Assembly (NCBI RefSeq): GCF_014654615.1
Contig: NZ_BNBB01000005.1
Location: forward strand, 1-64,000
Direction of reading: 5' to 3'
Length of the DNA stretch: 64,000 nucleotides
Source of the DNA: Streptosporangium violaceochromogenes
Lineage (GTDB): Bacteria; Actinomycetota; Actinomycetes; Streptosporangiales; Streptosporangiaceae
Position 1 is the first letter of the stretch; every line of letters begins with the position of its first letter. A model generated the notes under the pieces. That model was not told where the DNA came from. It did not search any database and saw only the letters and a list, made by a program, of their open reading frames with translations. Positions 47,164 through 55,068 of the stretch are shown one piece after another. The position numbers and the translations under genes are program-made.

Positions 47164-48592
47164 TTACGTGCGTATCTCCCGCGACAGAGAGGGCGCCGGA
47201 CTCGGCGTCGACCGGCAGCAGGAGGACTGCGCGGCCCTCGCCAGGACGCTCGGGCTCCGCGTCATCGCCGTCCACTCCGACAACGACGTCAGCGCCTACT
47301 CCGGCAAGCCCCGCCCCGGCTACAGGCGGCTGCTGGCCGATCTCGCCGCGGGCCGCGCCACCGCCGTCCTGGCGTGGCACACCGACCGCCTGCACCGCTC
47401 CCCCACCGAGCTGGAGGACTACATTTCGGTGTGCGAGCCGCGTGGCGTCATCACGCACACCGTGCAGGCCGGCCCCCTCGACCTGTCCACGCCTTCAGGG
47501 CGGATGGTGGCCCGCCAGCTCGGCGCCGTCGCCCGTTTCGAGTCCGAGCACAAGGCGGAACGCCAGCGCCGTAGGAGACGGCAGATGGCCGAGCAGGGCC
47601 AGTGGAAAGGCGGACGCCGTCCATACGGCTATGAGGAGGACGGCGTCACGATCCGCCCGGACGAAGCCGCGGAGCTCCGGGCCGCGTCCGAGGCGCTCCT
47701 GTCCGGGATGAGCCTGCATGCGGTGGTCCGCAGCTGGAACGCGCGGGGTGTGCGGACGTCGACCGGGGCCGCGTGGACCACGCGGAGCGTGCGGAACGTT
47801 CTTCTCCGGCCGCGTAACGCGGGACTGATGGAACACCAAGGGCAGGAGATCGGGGTCGCGCAGTGGCCGGCCGTCGTCCCTGAGCCGTCCTGGCGGGCGC
47901 TGCGTGCTCTGTTCTCCGATCCTGCCCGGCGTACGAGTCCGGGCCCCGCGCGGCGGTGGCTGCTGTCGGGGGTCGCTGAGTGCGGTGTGTGCGAGGAGGA
48001 AGGGCTGACGTCGTACCTCAGGGCGGGGTCCGCGGGCGCGGGGTCCGGGGTGAGCCGGTCGACGGTCCCGGCTTACCGGTGTGGCCGGGATGAGGCGACC
48101 AAGCACGTGGTGCGCAACGCCATCCATTTGGATAGGTATGTGGCGATGGTGGTGGTGGAGTGGCTGTCGCGTCCGGGTGCGGTGGAGGCGCTCACGGCGC
48201 GGGGCGACGGAGGGGCGGCTCGGGCGCGCGCGGTGGCGCGGGAGGCTCTGCGTCTCCAGGAGGTGGAGGCGGGCGAGATGTACGCCGTCGGGGAGATGAC
48301 GCGGACGCAGCTCGCCGCGGTGAACCGCAGGATTTCTGCGGCGTGGGGTGAGCTTGACGCGGCCGATGCCGCCGCGGCCCGGACGACTGCGCTCCACCCG
48401 TTCGCCGCGGGGGACGCGGCCGTGGTGTGGGAGGGGTTGGTGCTGGATCAGCGGCGGGCGGTGGTGCAGGAGGTGATGCGCGTGGTGGTGCTGTCCGCGG
48501 GGAGGGGGCGGCCGAGGGGGTGGACTCCGGAGTATGGCCGGGAGTGGGGGTACTTCGACCCTGCGTCGATCCGGATCGTTTGGCGGGAGTGA
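47150..48592 (+). CDS. int: Large serine recombinase (phage integrase)
   Basis: 480 aa from a GTG. Resolvase catalytic domain (1-145) with nucleophile Ser10 in YVRISRDREG, and LAWHTDRLHRSPTELEDY plus the arginine-rich E-helix ARFESEHKAERQRRRRRQMAEQGQ. A recombinase domain (about 150-255) is followed by a zinc-ribbon-like region (ECGVC ... YRC) and a C-terminal coiled coil. It integrates and, with a directionality factor, excises the element. It is the first gene of the element and divergent from truncated yifB, overlapping it by 14 bp. Confidence 0.96.
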   Translation: MDAIIYVRISRDREGAGLGVDRQQEDCAALARTLGLRVIAVHSDNDVSAYSGKPRPGYRRLLADLAAGRATAVLAWHTDRLHRSPTELEDYISVCEPRGVITHTVQAGPLDLSTPSGRMVARQLGAVARFESEHKAERQRRRRRQMAEQGQWKGGRRPYGYEEDGVTIRPDEAAELRAASEALLSGMSLHAVVRSWNARGVRTSTGAAWTTRSVRNVLLRPRNAGLMEHQGQEIGVAQWPAVVPEPSWRALRALFSDPARRTSPGPARRWLLSGVAECGVCEEEGLTSYLRAGSAGAGSGVSRSTVPAYRCGRDEATKHVVRNAIHLDRYVAMVVVEWLSRPGAVEALTARGDGGAARARAVAREALRLQEVEAGEMYAVGEMTRTQLAAVNRRISAAWGELDAADAAAARTTALHPFAAGDAAVVWEGLVLDQRRAVVQEVMRVVVLSAGRGRPRGWTPEYGREWGYFDPASIRIVWRE

Positions 48593-48719
48593 CTCCTGGG
48601 TGCCGCCGGTGTCGGGTCCGCGTTGCAGCGGGGCGCGGGCCCGGCAGGGGTGGGTGGGTGCCCACCTCGCATCGTTACCTGCGGGCGGGCGGGGTTCCGC
48701 GTGTCGGTGCGGCGGGGTG

Positions 48720-48947
48720 TTAGGCGCGGTCGCGGTCGGCGTCGATCCGGCCGCGCAGGTACCCGGCCCGGAACTCGACGCTGTGGGCGTTGATGAGGTG
48801 GGCTGCGGTGAGGGCGAGGGCTGCGGCGAGCAGGAGCGCCTGCACGGAGCCCGGCAGCGCGGGTGAGAGCAGTAGATCAGCTACCACGTAGATCACGTTT
48901 CCCGCCCAGGCTGTGGCGGTGAAGGGGAGTAAGGGCAGGCGCGTCAT
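48720..48947 (-). CDS. Small membrane protein
   Basis: 75 aa with two hydrophobic helices (about 10-30 and 36-55) and a charged C-terminus. Not recognised. It follows the repressor on the same strand and may be a lysogeny-expressed superinfection-exclusion protein, which is speculation. The 127 bp before it (48593-48719) show no gene. Confidence 0.6.
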   Translation of the reverse strand: MTRLPLLPFTATAWAGNVIYVVADLLLSPALPGSVQALLLAAALALTAAHLINAHSVEFRAGYLRGRIDADRDRA

Positions 48948-49036
48948 TGAGCCTCCTGGAGCGTGCCAAAGTGAACCGTGGAGCTATATAACACCTCCGG
49001 GGCGACATTTTGCATCTGTGGCACGAAACAAATTTT

Positions 49037-49048
49037 TTCCGTACGGAA
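49037..49048. other. Palindrome just after the repressor stop
   Basis: TTCCGTACGGAA lies in an AT-rich patch eight bases beyond the repressor's stop, with T and A runs on either side. It could be a weak terminator or a binding site. Confidence 0.35.
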
Positions 49049-49055
49049 GAAATGG

Positions 49056-49586
49056 TTATGGTTCTCGGTCGGGGTGGATCACCTCCCGGATGATCTCTTC
49101 CAGGTCGGAGAGGGCCCGCTCGTAGTCCTCGCGGGCTTCGGCGACTTTTCGCTGATATCGCTCTCTTTCCCTGATATGTGCTTCTTCTAGTCGCCTGCGA
49201 CTGTTTTCCGGCATTTGTGCCAGAAGTTCTTCTAGTTGGGAGATGTAAGGATCTTCCTCGACGAATTCCTTTTCGGATCCGGTTTCGGCTTTTTCCGTGG
49301 GGACCGAATTGGGGTCGAGGCCGGATAGGGCGTAGGCGTCCGGGCGGGGGATGCCGAGCGCGTCGGCGATCTTGTTGATCGTTTCGGGGAGGGGTTTCCG
49401 GGGCTGGTCGAACAGGCGGTCGTAGGTCTTGCGTGCGACGCCGGCGCGGCGGGTCATCGCGGTTTTCGTCCAGCCGAGTGCGTTGCGTTTTCGTTCGGCT
49501 TCCTGCCAGAAGGCTCGGCCGGGCGGCGCCAGGACATCTCGTTTTCCCTCGCTCGTCATGGATCGCATTGTGTCAGGTTGCGCCAT
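49056..49586 (-). CDS. XRE-type phage repressor
   Basis: 176 aa. HTH around residues 33-82 (LGWTKTAMTRRAGVARKTYD, PETINKIADALGIPRPDAY) followed by a long charged coiled-coil (about 110-170) that probably mediates oligomerisation. Lower GC than neighbours. It is divergent from the excisionase-like gene across a cluster of TTGCGTCA motifs, the classic immunity-region layout. Starts at Met codons 7 or 10 are alternatives. Confidence 0.82.
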   Translation of the reverse strand: MAQPDTMRSMTSEGKRDVLAPPGRAFWQEAERKRNALGWTKTAMTRRAGVARKTYDRLFDQPRKPLPETINKIADALGIPRPDAYALSGLDPNSVPTEKAETGSEKEFVEEDPYISQLEELLAQMPENSRRRLEEAHIRERERYQRKVAEAREDYERALSDLEEIIREVIHPDREP

Positions 49587-49691
49587 GACAGACCAGGGTC
49601 ACGACGCAACTCGAACTAGTCAGAATGCGTCTTCTTGCGTCATGTAGCGCCCTGCTGTAGCGTGTGCGTCACGTTGCATCGATTTGCGTCA
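49577..49691. promoter_or_regulatory. Immunity-region operator cluster (TTGCGTCA motif)
   Basis: TTGCGTCA occurs at 49635-49642 and 49684-49691, with variants TTGCGCCA (49578-49585), CGACGCAA inverted (49602-49609), GTGCGTCA (49664-49671) and TTGCATCG (49674-49681). Spacing differs, so the units are probably bound separately. The same motif recurs at 55 kb. Confidence 0.7.
49635..49663 (+). promoter_or_regulatory. Early promoter, operator over -35
   Basis: TTGCGT (49635-49640), 17 bp, TAGCGT (49658-49663). The first TTGCGTCA operator covers the -35, so repressor binding would block RNA polymerase. Transcription would start near 49670, about 33 bases before the ATG at 49703. Confidence 0.6.
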
Positions 49692-49702
49692 AGCGAGGCT
49701 CC

Positions 49703-49900
49703 ATGCAGAATCACACGATCAGCGAGGCATGCAAACTGCTCGGCGTCTCCCGTAGCACCATCAACCGCATGCGCGGGGACGGCCGCCTCAAGGCCATCCG
49801 CTCCGAGACACACCCGAAGGGCCGCGTGCTCATCACCGGAGAGTCCCTGGCCCGGTTCGCCAAGGCGCGGGCCAAGGAATTCGGCAAGGAGGCGGCGTGA
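49703..49900 (+). CDS. Excisionase-like/MerR-type HTH protein
   Basis: 65 aa. A single winged HTH_17 domain: TISEACKLLGVSRSTINRMR, then GRLKAIRSETHPKGRVLITGESLARF. It is the first rightward early gene and overlaps the next gene by 4 bp. It could be a Cro-like regulator or the recombination directionality factor. Confidence 0.75.
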   Translation: MQNHTISEACKLLGVSRSTINRMRGDGRLKAIRSETHPKGRVLITGESLARFAKARAKEFGKEAA

Positions 49901-50058
49901 TCGACATGGCCGCGCACATCCACGCCGTGGTCGACCAGGCCCCGCCCCTCCCCATCGAGCGGATCACCCGTCTCCGCGTCATCCTCTGGGGCCCCACCCC
50001 CGCCGCCCCGGGCCTCTCCGGGCAGCCTGCCGCAGCCGCCGGCCGGAAGGCCGCGTAA
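49897..50058 (+). CDS. 53-aa coupled early protein
   Basis: GTG overlaps the previous stop, and AAGGAGG sits seven bases upstream, inside the preceding gene. The product MIDMAAHIHAVVDQAPP... has a mid-region RITRLRVILWGP and an Ala-rich end. Not recognised; the start signals make it a real gene. Confidence 0.6.
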   Translation: MIDMAAHIHAVVDQAPPLPIERITRLRVILWGPTPAAPGLSGQPAAAAGRKAA

Positions 50059-50140
50059 CCGGGCGGTGCGGCTGATTCGAGCAGCCACACCCGCCCGTAG
50101 ACCCAACCCACGAATCCACTCCAAGAATTGAGGTCAGGCC

Positions 50141-51124
50141 GTGCCTGAACAGTACAAGAAGGGCGAGCGGCTCCGTGTGGCCGTCGAGGGCGTCGTCGCC
50201 CCCACCCCGCAGGGCGAGGACCCCACCCCGGGGGAGCTCACCATCACCGTGGACACCCCGGACGGCCCCTACGACGTCACCGTCCCCCTGGGCTGTGTCA
50301 CCGTCGAGCGGCTGATCCCCGCTGACGGTGAGCCCCGGCCGACCGAGGTCTGGCGGGACTGCTCCGGCACAGACCGGTGGGCCTACCTGGACCCCCGTAG
50401 CGGGGAGATGTGCCTGATCGGCCCCGACGGCATCCGGAACCAGTGGTCGCACTTCAACATCGTGTACGGGCCGCTGACCCGCGTCCACCCGCCCGTGAGC
50501 GCCGCCCTGGCCGCGCCCGCCGAGCAGGCCGAGACCGCGCCCGAGGAGCCGACCCTGGTGCTCGGCGACCACTACCGGGACAGCGACGGCGGCATCTGGC
50601 AGGTCGTCGCCGGCGCCGTCAACGGTGAGCTGCGGCTGACGCTCGACGACGACGACGACTTGATGACCTGGGCTGAGGTCAACCGCGGCTACGGGCCTCT
50701 GGTCCGCGTCGAGACACCGGACGCGCTGCGCCTGGTGCTCGGCGACCGCTGGGAGGACCGCGACGGCGACGAGTGGCAGGTCATCGAGGAGGGCGGCCAG
50801 CTCCGGCTGATGCTCGACGACGACGACGGCCTGAGCACCTGGGCTGAGGTCAACCGCAGCTACGGGCCGCTGGCGCTGGTGCAGCGGGCCGGATACCGCC
50901 CCACCACGGACACCGTCCCCGGCGAGCGGCTCACCATCGGCATGGTCGTCTCCTGCCCCAAGTGGGCAGGCGGCGCCCCAGTGCGGCTCACCGCCCCCGA
51001 AGACATCGTGTCCGGCGAGATGAAGCGCGGCTGGGAGCTGCTCGGCGACGGCGAAGCCGGTGCCGACGCGGTCCTCCCCCACACGTCCTTCACCGTCTGG
51101 GAGCCGGTCGGGGGTGCGCGATGA
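50141..51124 (+). CDS. Early phage protein with three internal repeats
   Basis: 327 aa from a GTG with GAGG upstream, acidic, unrecognised. Residues about 140-196 and 202-248 repeat the pattern LGD-x-W/Y-x-D-x-DG-x-WQV ... LRL-x-LDDDD-x-TWAEVNR-x-YGPL. A weaker copy at about 70-115 ends IVYGPLTRV. The repeats look like small beta modules. First of twelve genes overlapping by 1-8 bp up to 55052. Confidence 0.75.
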   Translation: MPEQYKKGERLRVAVEGVVAPTPQGEDPTPGELTITVDTPDGPYDVTVPLGCVTVERLIPADGEPRPTEVWRDCSGTDRWAYLDPRSGEMCLIGPDGIRNQWSHFNIVYGPLTRVHPPVSAALAAPAEQAETAPEEPTLVLGDHYRDSDGGIWQVVAGAVNGELRLTLDDDDDLMTWAEVNRGYGPLVRVETPDALRLVLGDRWEDRDGDEWQVIEEGGQLRLMLDDDDGLSTWAEVNRSYGPLALVQRAGYRPTTDTVPGERLTIGMVVSCPKWAGGAPVRLTAPEDIVSGEMKRGWELLGDGEAGADAVLPHTSFTVWEPVGGAR

Positions 51125-51381
51125 GGTTCGGTGACTTGACCCCCGGGCTGCTCGTCCGGATCGGCGGCACGGACCCCGAGACCGGGCTCCCCGCTCCGGT
51201 GCCGCCCGCGATGAAGATCCTCAGCCCTCCGGTGGCGTGCCCGGTCGGGTGCGGCGCGCTGGAAGTCCTGGCCCGCGACGTCGACACCGGCCGGTCGTGG
51301 CTGTTTCACCGGCTTCCGCACCGGCCGGTGACCCTCATCACCCCCGCCCACCCCGCAACCACCGAAGAGGCGACCACCTGA
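51121..51381 (+). CDS. Small early protein, unknown
   Basis: 86 aa, ATG overlapping the previous stop (ATGA). Begins FGDLTPGLLVRIGG and has Cys residues (VACPVGCGALE) that could bind metal. Not recognised. Stop overlaps the next ATG by one base. Confidence 0.65.
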   Translation: MRFGDLTPGLLVRIGGTDPETGLPAPVPPAMKILSPPVACPVGCGALEVLARDVDTGRSWLFHRLPHRPVTLITPAHPATTEEATT

Positions 51382-51578
51382 TGTCCACCACCGAGCCCGA
51401 GTTTGAGTCCCTGCTCACCCCCGTCGAGGTCGCGGCCATGTTCCGGGTCGACGTCAAGACCGTCACCCGCTGGGCGAAGGCGGGCAAGTTGAGGTCGATC
51501 CGCACGCTCGGCGGTCACCGCCGCTACTACGAGGACGAGGTCCGCGCCCTCCTCACCACCCCGAAGGAGGGAGCGTGA
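51381..51578 (+). CDS. BldC-like MerR-type DNA-binding protein
   Basis: 65 aa, almost the length of Streptomyces BldC (68 aa). The core LTPVEVAAMFRVD, KTVTRWAKAGKL and IRTLGGHRRY is nearly identical to BldC as I remember it. BldC is a non-dimerising MerR-like protein that binds direct repeats and delays development. In a phage early operon it may regulate the phage or interfere with the host programme. Coupled to both neighbours. Confidence 0.85.
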   Translation: MSTTEPEFESLLTPVEVAAMFRVDVKTVTRWAKAGKLRSIRTLGGHRRYYEDEVRALLTTPKEGA

Positions 51579-51985
51579 TGTTCAGCCCTGACACCCTCAC
51601 CGCCTTGAAGGCGCAGGTCGCCGTGTTCGAGCGCACCGCGCGGGACTGGGCTGCGAACGCCGAGCGGGCCCGGAAGGAGACCGCGCACTGCGAGAAGCAG
51701 GCGGCGATGTACGGCGCCCGGGCCGCGGAGTACCAGGCGTTGGCGGCGTTCGCCGAATCCCAGCAGCCGCAGCGGCAGCCGGTTGAGGGTGACGTTCTGG
51801 TCGCCGGCACCCCCGCCCCGGCCCCGGAGCCCGCGTCGACGGGCGGGTGGTGCCGGTGCGGGGACGACACACGGCCCGGGGGGCACGCGTTCACCGCCTG
51901 CGACCCCCGCATCCAGCCGAGGGTTCGGGGGCCGTTCGAGGCCGCCACCCCCCAGGCGCCGGACACCCCGGAGACGAGCCGATGA
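51578..51985 (+). CDS. Early protein with helical N-terminus and Cys pair
   Basis: 135 aa. Residues 1-65 are a predicted coiled coil (AQVAVFERTARDWAANAERA), followed by a Pro-rich linker and GGWCRCGDDTRPGGHAFTAC, a possible metal site. ATG at 51578 is preferred to the overlapping GTG at 51575 by spacing from AGGAGG. Not recognised. Confidence 0.6.
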   Translation: MFSPDTLTALKAQVAVFERTARDWAANAERARKETAHCEKQAAMYGARAAEYQALAAFAESQQPQRQPVEGDVLVAGTPAPAPEPASTGGWCRCGDDTRPGGHAFTACDPRIQPRVRGPFEAATPQAPDTPETSR

Positions 51986-52245
51986 CCGCCGACCGCATCG
52001 CCGACGCCCTGACGCTGCTCGCCGAGGCCGAGGAGACCCACGATGGCGCCCCGGCTGACACCAACATCGCCCGAGCGCAGGTGCTGGCCACGATCGCCGT
52101 CGCCGAGCAGCTCGCCAGGCTCACGCGGCTCCTCGCGGCCCAGCACGGCCCGGCGGACGAGGAGCGGGAGGGCTGCGTCGACCACCTGCCCGTCGCCCGC
52201 ACCGGCTGCCGGGAGTGCGCTCAGGTGCAGGGCGGTGCCCGGTGA
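51982..52245 (+). CDS. Small helical early protein, unknown
   Basis: 87 aa, mostly alpha-helical (RIADALTLLAEAEE, VAEQLARLTRLLAAQ) with a C-terminal CVDHLPVARTGCRECAQ that could bind zinc. ATGA overlap with the previous gene, GTGA overlap with the next. Confidence 0.6.
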   Translation: MTADRIADALTLLAEAEETHDGAPADTNIARAQVLATIAVAEQLARLTRLLAAQHGPADEEREGCVDHLPVARTGCRECAQVQGGAR

Positions 52246-52613
52246 CCCCGGCCGAGGAGCTGCGCGCCGCCGCCACCCTGCTGCGCACCCCTCTGCCCCC
52301 CTACCTGGCCGGCGCGCAGGTCCGTGTCATCCAGGGCGACAGCGAGCGCATGGACACCCTCGCCTGGTGCCGCGTCACTGACCACGGCGACGACGGCGAC
52401 GGCGAGTGCGAGAACTGCAAGGTCGTCGAGGTCCTCCAACCGGTCCTCGCCCGCCTGATCGCGGCCCTGTTCACCGCCCGCGAACCGCTCGCCAGGCTGC
52501 TCGATGACGCTGCGGATCGGCTCGGCTTCTTCGCCAGTCTCGGCGAGAGGGCGCTCCCCCTTGCCGAGTACGAGCTCGCTGTCGCCCGCGCCCTCCTCGG
52601 GACCACCCGGTGA
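52242..52613 (+). CDS. Early protein, unknown
   Basis: 123 aa from an overlapping GTG. Contains CRVTDHGDDGDGECENCK, an acidic loop with cysteines, between two helical parts. Begins TPAEELRAAATLLRTP, a pattern often seen in actinophage early proteins. No function assigned. Confidence 0.6.
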   Translation: MTPAEELRAAATLLRTPLPPYLAGAQVRVIQGDSERMDTLAWCRVTDHGDDGDGECENCKVVEVLQPVLARLIAALFTAREPLARLLDDAADRLGFFASLGERALPLAEYELAVARALLGTTR

Positions 52614-53047
52614 CCGGCCCCTCTCTGTCCGCGGCCGTCCCCCAGGGGGCGGTCGCGGGTGCCCGCACCTGGACCGTCACCCTCCCCGCAGGCACACCGC
52701 TGCTCAACTCCAACGACCGCCTGCACCACGCGCCGAAGGCCAGGCTGACGGCGGCGATCCGCGCGGCCGCCAAAGACGCCGCGGTCGACGCGGGAGTGCC
52801 CACGCTGGTCCGGGTGCACGTGTTCGGGATCCTCTGCCCGGCCACCCGGGCACGCCGGGATCCAGCGAACTGGTACCCGAGCTTCAAGGCCGCCGTGGAC
52901 GGTCTCGTCGACGCCGGGGTCCTCCCCGACGACGACGACCGGCACCTCGTCGGCCCGGACATGCGGCTCGGCCCCGTCGTGCGCGGCGGCCAGGTGCGGC
53001 TGCTCGTCATCGAGCTCCCCCCGCTCGACGGGGAGGTGGCGCGGTGA
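52610..53047 (+). CDS. RusA-like Holliday junction resolvase
   Basis: 145 aa. NSNDRLHHAPKARLTAAIR at the N-terminus and RRDPANWYPSFKAAVDGLVD, then GVLPDDDDRHLVGP match RusA: the conserved Asp-x-x-Asn followed by the acidic DDDDR cluster supplies the metal site. RusA cuts four-way junctions during phage recombination or replication. GTG overlaps the upstream stop. Confidence 0.85.
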   Translation: MTGPSLSAAVPQGAVAGARTWTVTLPAGTPLLNSNDRLHHAPKARLTAAIRAAAKDAAVDAGVPTLVRVHVFGILCPATRARRDPANWYPSFKAAVDGLVDAGVLPDDDDRHLVGPDMRLGPVVRGGQVRLLVIELPPLDGEVAR

Positions 53048-53388
53048 GGGCGACCGTCACGTGTGTGTGCTGCCGCCAGCGGGGGTCGCACTGGGGGCGT
53101 GGCCTCATCGCGACGTGCTACCGCCGCCACCACCACGCCGGGACCCTGCACCGGTACCCGCTCACCACGCCTCCCGATGAGGGGCGGTGGAGGCCCACCG
53201 GCCGCGTCGGGAAGGCCACGCTGCGCCGGGTCGCCAAGCTGCACGGTCTCGGCTTCTCGGCGCAGTCCATCGGGTGGGAGGTCGGGATCAGCCGGCGGCA
53301 GGTGGAGCGGTATCTGGCCGAGCTCAAGCAGACCTCCCCCACCCCTTCCCCCTCGAAAACCCCTGAAGAAAGGAACGACTCAACGTGA
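53044..53388 (+). CDS. Zinc-binding plus HTH early protein
   Basis: 114 aa. An N-terminal CVCCRQRG ... TCYRRHHHAG cluster suggests a zinc knuckle. A C-terminal HTH (VAKLHGLGFSAQSIGWEVGI, then RRQVERYLAEL) looks like a sigma/resolvase-type helix pair. Probably a DNA-binding regulator. Confidence 0.65.
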   Translation: MRATVTCVCCRQRGSHWGRGLIATCYRRHHHAGTLHRYPLTTPPDEGRWRPTGRVGKATLRRVAKLHGLGFSAQSIGWEVGISRRQVERYLAELKQTSPTPSPSKTPEERNDST

Positions 53389-53732
53389 GTCAGATTCGTC
53401 CGTTCGCGGACATCCTGCGCGACATCCGCGCCGGAGCGGTATCCGACCGGGCCGCGGCCGCGATGCAGGAACTCGTCGCGGCCGTCCAGGAGCTCGGCAA
53501 GAAGGGCACCCTCACCGTCGTCTTGACGGTGGAGCCGATGAAGGGCAACGAAGCCGCGCTCGCGGTCTCCGGTGAGGTCGCCCTCAAGCTGCCCAAGGCC
53601 AGCCCGAAGGCCGCGGTGTTCTTCGCCGACGCCGAGCACAACCTTGTCCGCGACGACCCCCGCCAGATCGCGCTGCCCGGCCTGCGCCGGGTCGACATGT
53701 CCAACACCGAGCCGAAGGAGATCGTGAGTTGA
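53385..53732 (+). CDS. Conserved phage protein upstream of DUF2303
   Basis: 115 aa: IRPFADILRDIRAGAVSD, then TLTVVLTVEPMKGNEAALAV and KAAVFFADAEHNLVRDDPRQ. This pattern is common just before DUF2303 genes in actinophages. Function unknown. Overlaps both neighbours by 4 bp. Confidence 0.7.
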   Translation: MSQIRPFADILRDIRAGAVSDRAAAAMQELVAAVQELGKKGTLTVVLTVEPMKGNEAALAVSGEVALKLPKASPKAAVFFADAEHNLVRDDPRQIALPGLRRVDMSNTEPKEIVS

Positions 53733-54577
53733 CCACCACCCCCGCCGTCCGTACGGAGAACGACGCCCTCATCCAGGCCATCGACCGCCAGCAGGTGCCC
53801 GACGAGCTCGTCCCCGGCCTGATCTACGGCTACAAGCTCGGCGACCGTGTCGAGGTCGTGGACCTGTCGGACAAGCACCTGGAGCGGCCCCGCCGCAAGA
53901 CGGGCCGGGTCGTCGTCGAGGACATCGCGTCGTTCGTCCACTACTACAAGAAGCACGCCGACACCTCGTCGGAGGTGTTCGTCGACATCCAGGGCGGAGT
54001 CATCACCGCCGTCCTCGACGCCCACCGCCCCACCCCCGACGAGGACCTCGACCGCGACGAGACCGCCAGGTGGGGGGAGCACCGTCTCGTCCTGCGCCTG
54101 GAGGAGACGCCCGCGTGGAAGCGGTGGGTCGGCAGCGACCGGCAGCTCGTCCCGCAGCAGCGGTTCGCGGAGTTCATCGACGACAACCGCGCCGACATCC
54201 GCACGCCGAGCGCGGCGGAGATGCTGGAGCTGGTCCAGCACTTCCAGGCCGTCACCAAGGTCACGTTCAACAGCGCGACGATCCTGGCGAACGGCAACCG
54301 CCGCCTGGTCTTCACCGAGGAGACGGACGCGGGCGCCGGCACCAAGGGCCAGATCGAGGTCCCCTCGGTGCTGGAGCTCGGTATCGCGCCCTTCACCGAC
54401 TCCGAGCCGTACGTCGTGGCCGCGCGTTTCCGGTACCGGATCCAGGGCGGCGGCCTCCAGATGGGCATCCTGCTGGACAACGCGGACGATGTCCGCCGGG
54501 ACGCCGTCAGCACCGTCGTGACGCGGCTCCAGGACGAGCTCGGCATCCAGATCATGCGGGGACAGCCCTCGTCATGA
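53729..54577 (+). CDS. DUF2303 (YfdQ) family phage protein
   Basis: 282 aa from a TTG overlapping the previous stop, with AAGGAG upstream. DUF2303 features: VVEDIASFVHYYKKHADTSS, GVITAVLDAHRPT, WGEHRLVLRLEETPAWKRW, FAEFIDDNRADI and the C-terminal FRYRIQGGGLQMGILLDN. Found in many prophages near recombination genes; function unknown. Confidence 0.85.
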   Translation: MTTTPAVRTENDALIQAIDRQQVPDELVPGLIYGYKLGDRVEVVDLSDKHLERPRRKTGRVVVEDIASFVHYYKKHADTSSEVFVDIQGGVITAVLDAHRPTPDEDLDRDETARWGEHRLVLRLEETPAWKRWVGSDRQLVPQQRFAEFIDDNRADIRTPSAAEMLELVQHFQAVTKVTFNSATILANGNRRLVFTEETDAGAGTKGQIEVPSVLELGIAPFTDSEPYVVAARFRYRIQGGGLQMGILLDNADDVRRDAVSTVVTRLQDELGIQIMRGQPSS

Positions 54578-54690
54578 TGTCTCTGAGCACCGCGCCCTCC
54601 ACCGGCCTGTCTGGTGGGGGGCGCCCCTCCCCCGTCCCCGCTCTTCGGGCGGCCCGGATCGCCCAGACCATCACCAAGGAGGACACGTGA
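54574..54690 (+). CDS. 38-aa coupled ORF
   Basis: Two consecutive ATGs; the first overlaps the DUF2303 stop (ATGA), and the stop overlaps the next gene's GTG. Product is Ser/Pro/Arg-rich with no domain. Coupling suggests it is translated. Confidence 0.45.
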   Translation: MMSLSTAPSTGLSGGGRPSPVPALRAARIAQTITKEDT

Positions 54691-55052
54691 GGTTCTTGCA
54701 CTGGTTCCGCACCACGAACGCGCTCCGCCGCGAGGCCGACGACCTCCGCTCCTGGCTGGTCGAGGCCGCAGAGCTCTTGGAGGAGGCGCGGGAGGAGGCC
54801 GCCGAGCTCGCGGCCGAACGCGACGGGCTGCGCGTCCAGCTGGCCGAGGTGCTGCGTGAGCGCGACGGGCTGCGTGTGCAGCTCGACGTGGCGGTGCGTG
54901 AGCGGGATCCGGTGTGGCGCCTGGTGGCGGACGTCTCCCCCGCGGCCGCGACCAGGGGTGAGGTGTTGCGCGAGCGGGCGCGGGCGGACGCCCTGGAGGA
55001 GCGGCTCGCCCGTCTCCAGGAAGCGAACATGGCGACTGACCGCGCCCTGTAA
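54687..55052 (+). CDS. Coiled-coil early protein
   Basis: 121 aa from a GTG. Residues 12-110 are almost continuous heptad coil; ERDGLRVQL occurs twice, 16 residues apart, an internal duplication. Last gene of the coupled block before an operator-rich gap. Confidence 0.6.
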   Translation: MRFLHWFRTTNALRREADDLRSWLVEAAELLEEAREEAAELAAERDGLRVQLAEVLRERDGLRVQLDVAVRERDPVWRLVADVSPAAATRGEVLRERARADALEERLARLQEANMATDRAL

Positions 55053-55068
55053 CGGCCGACGCTTTTTC

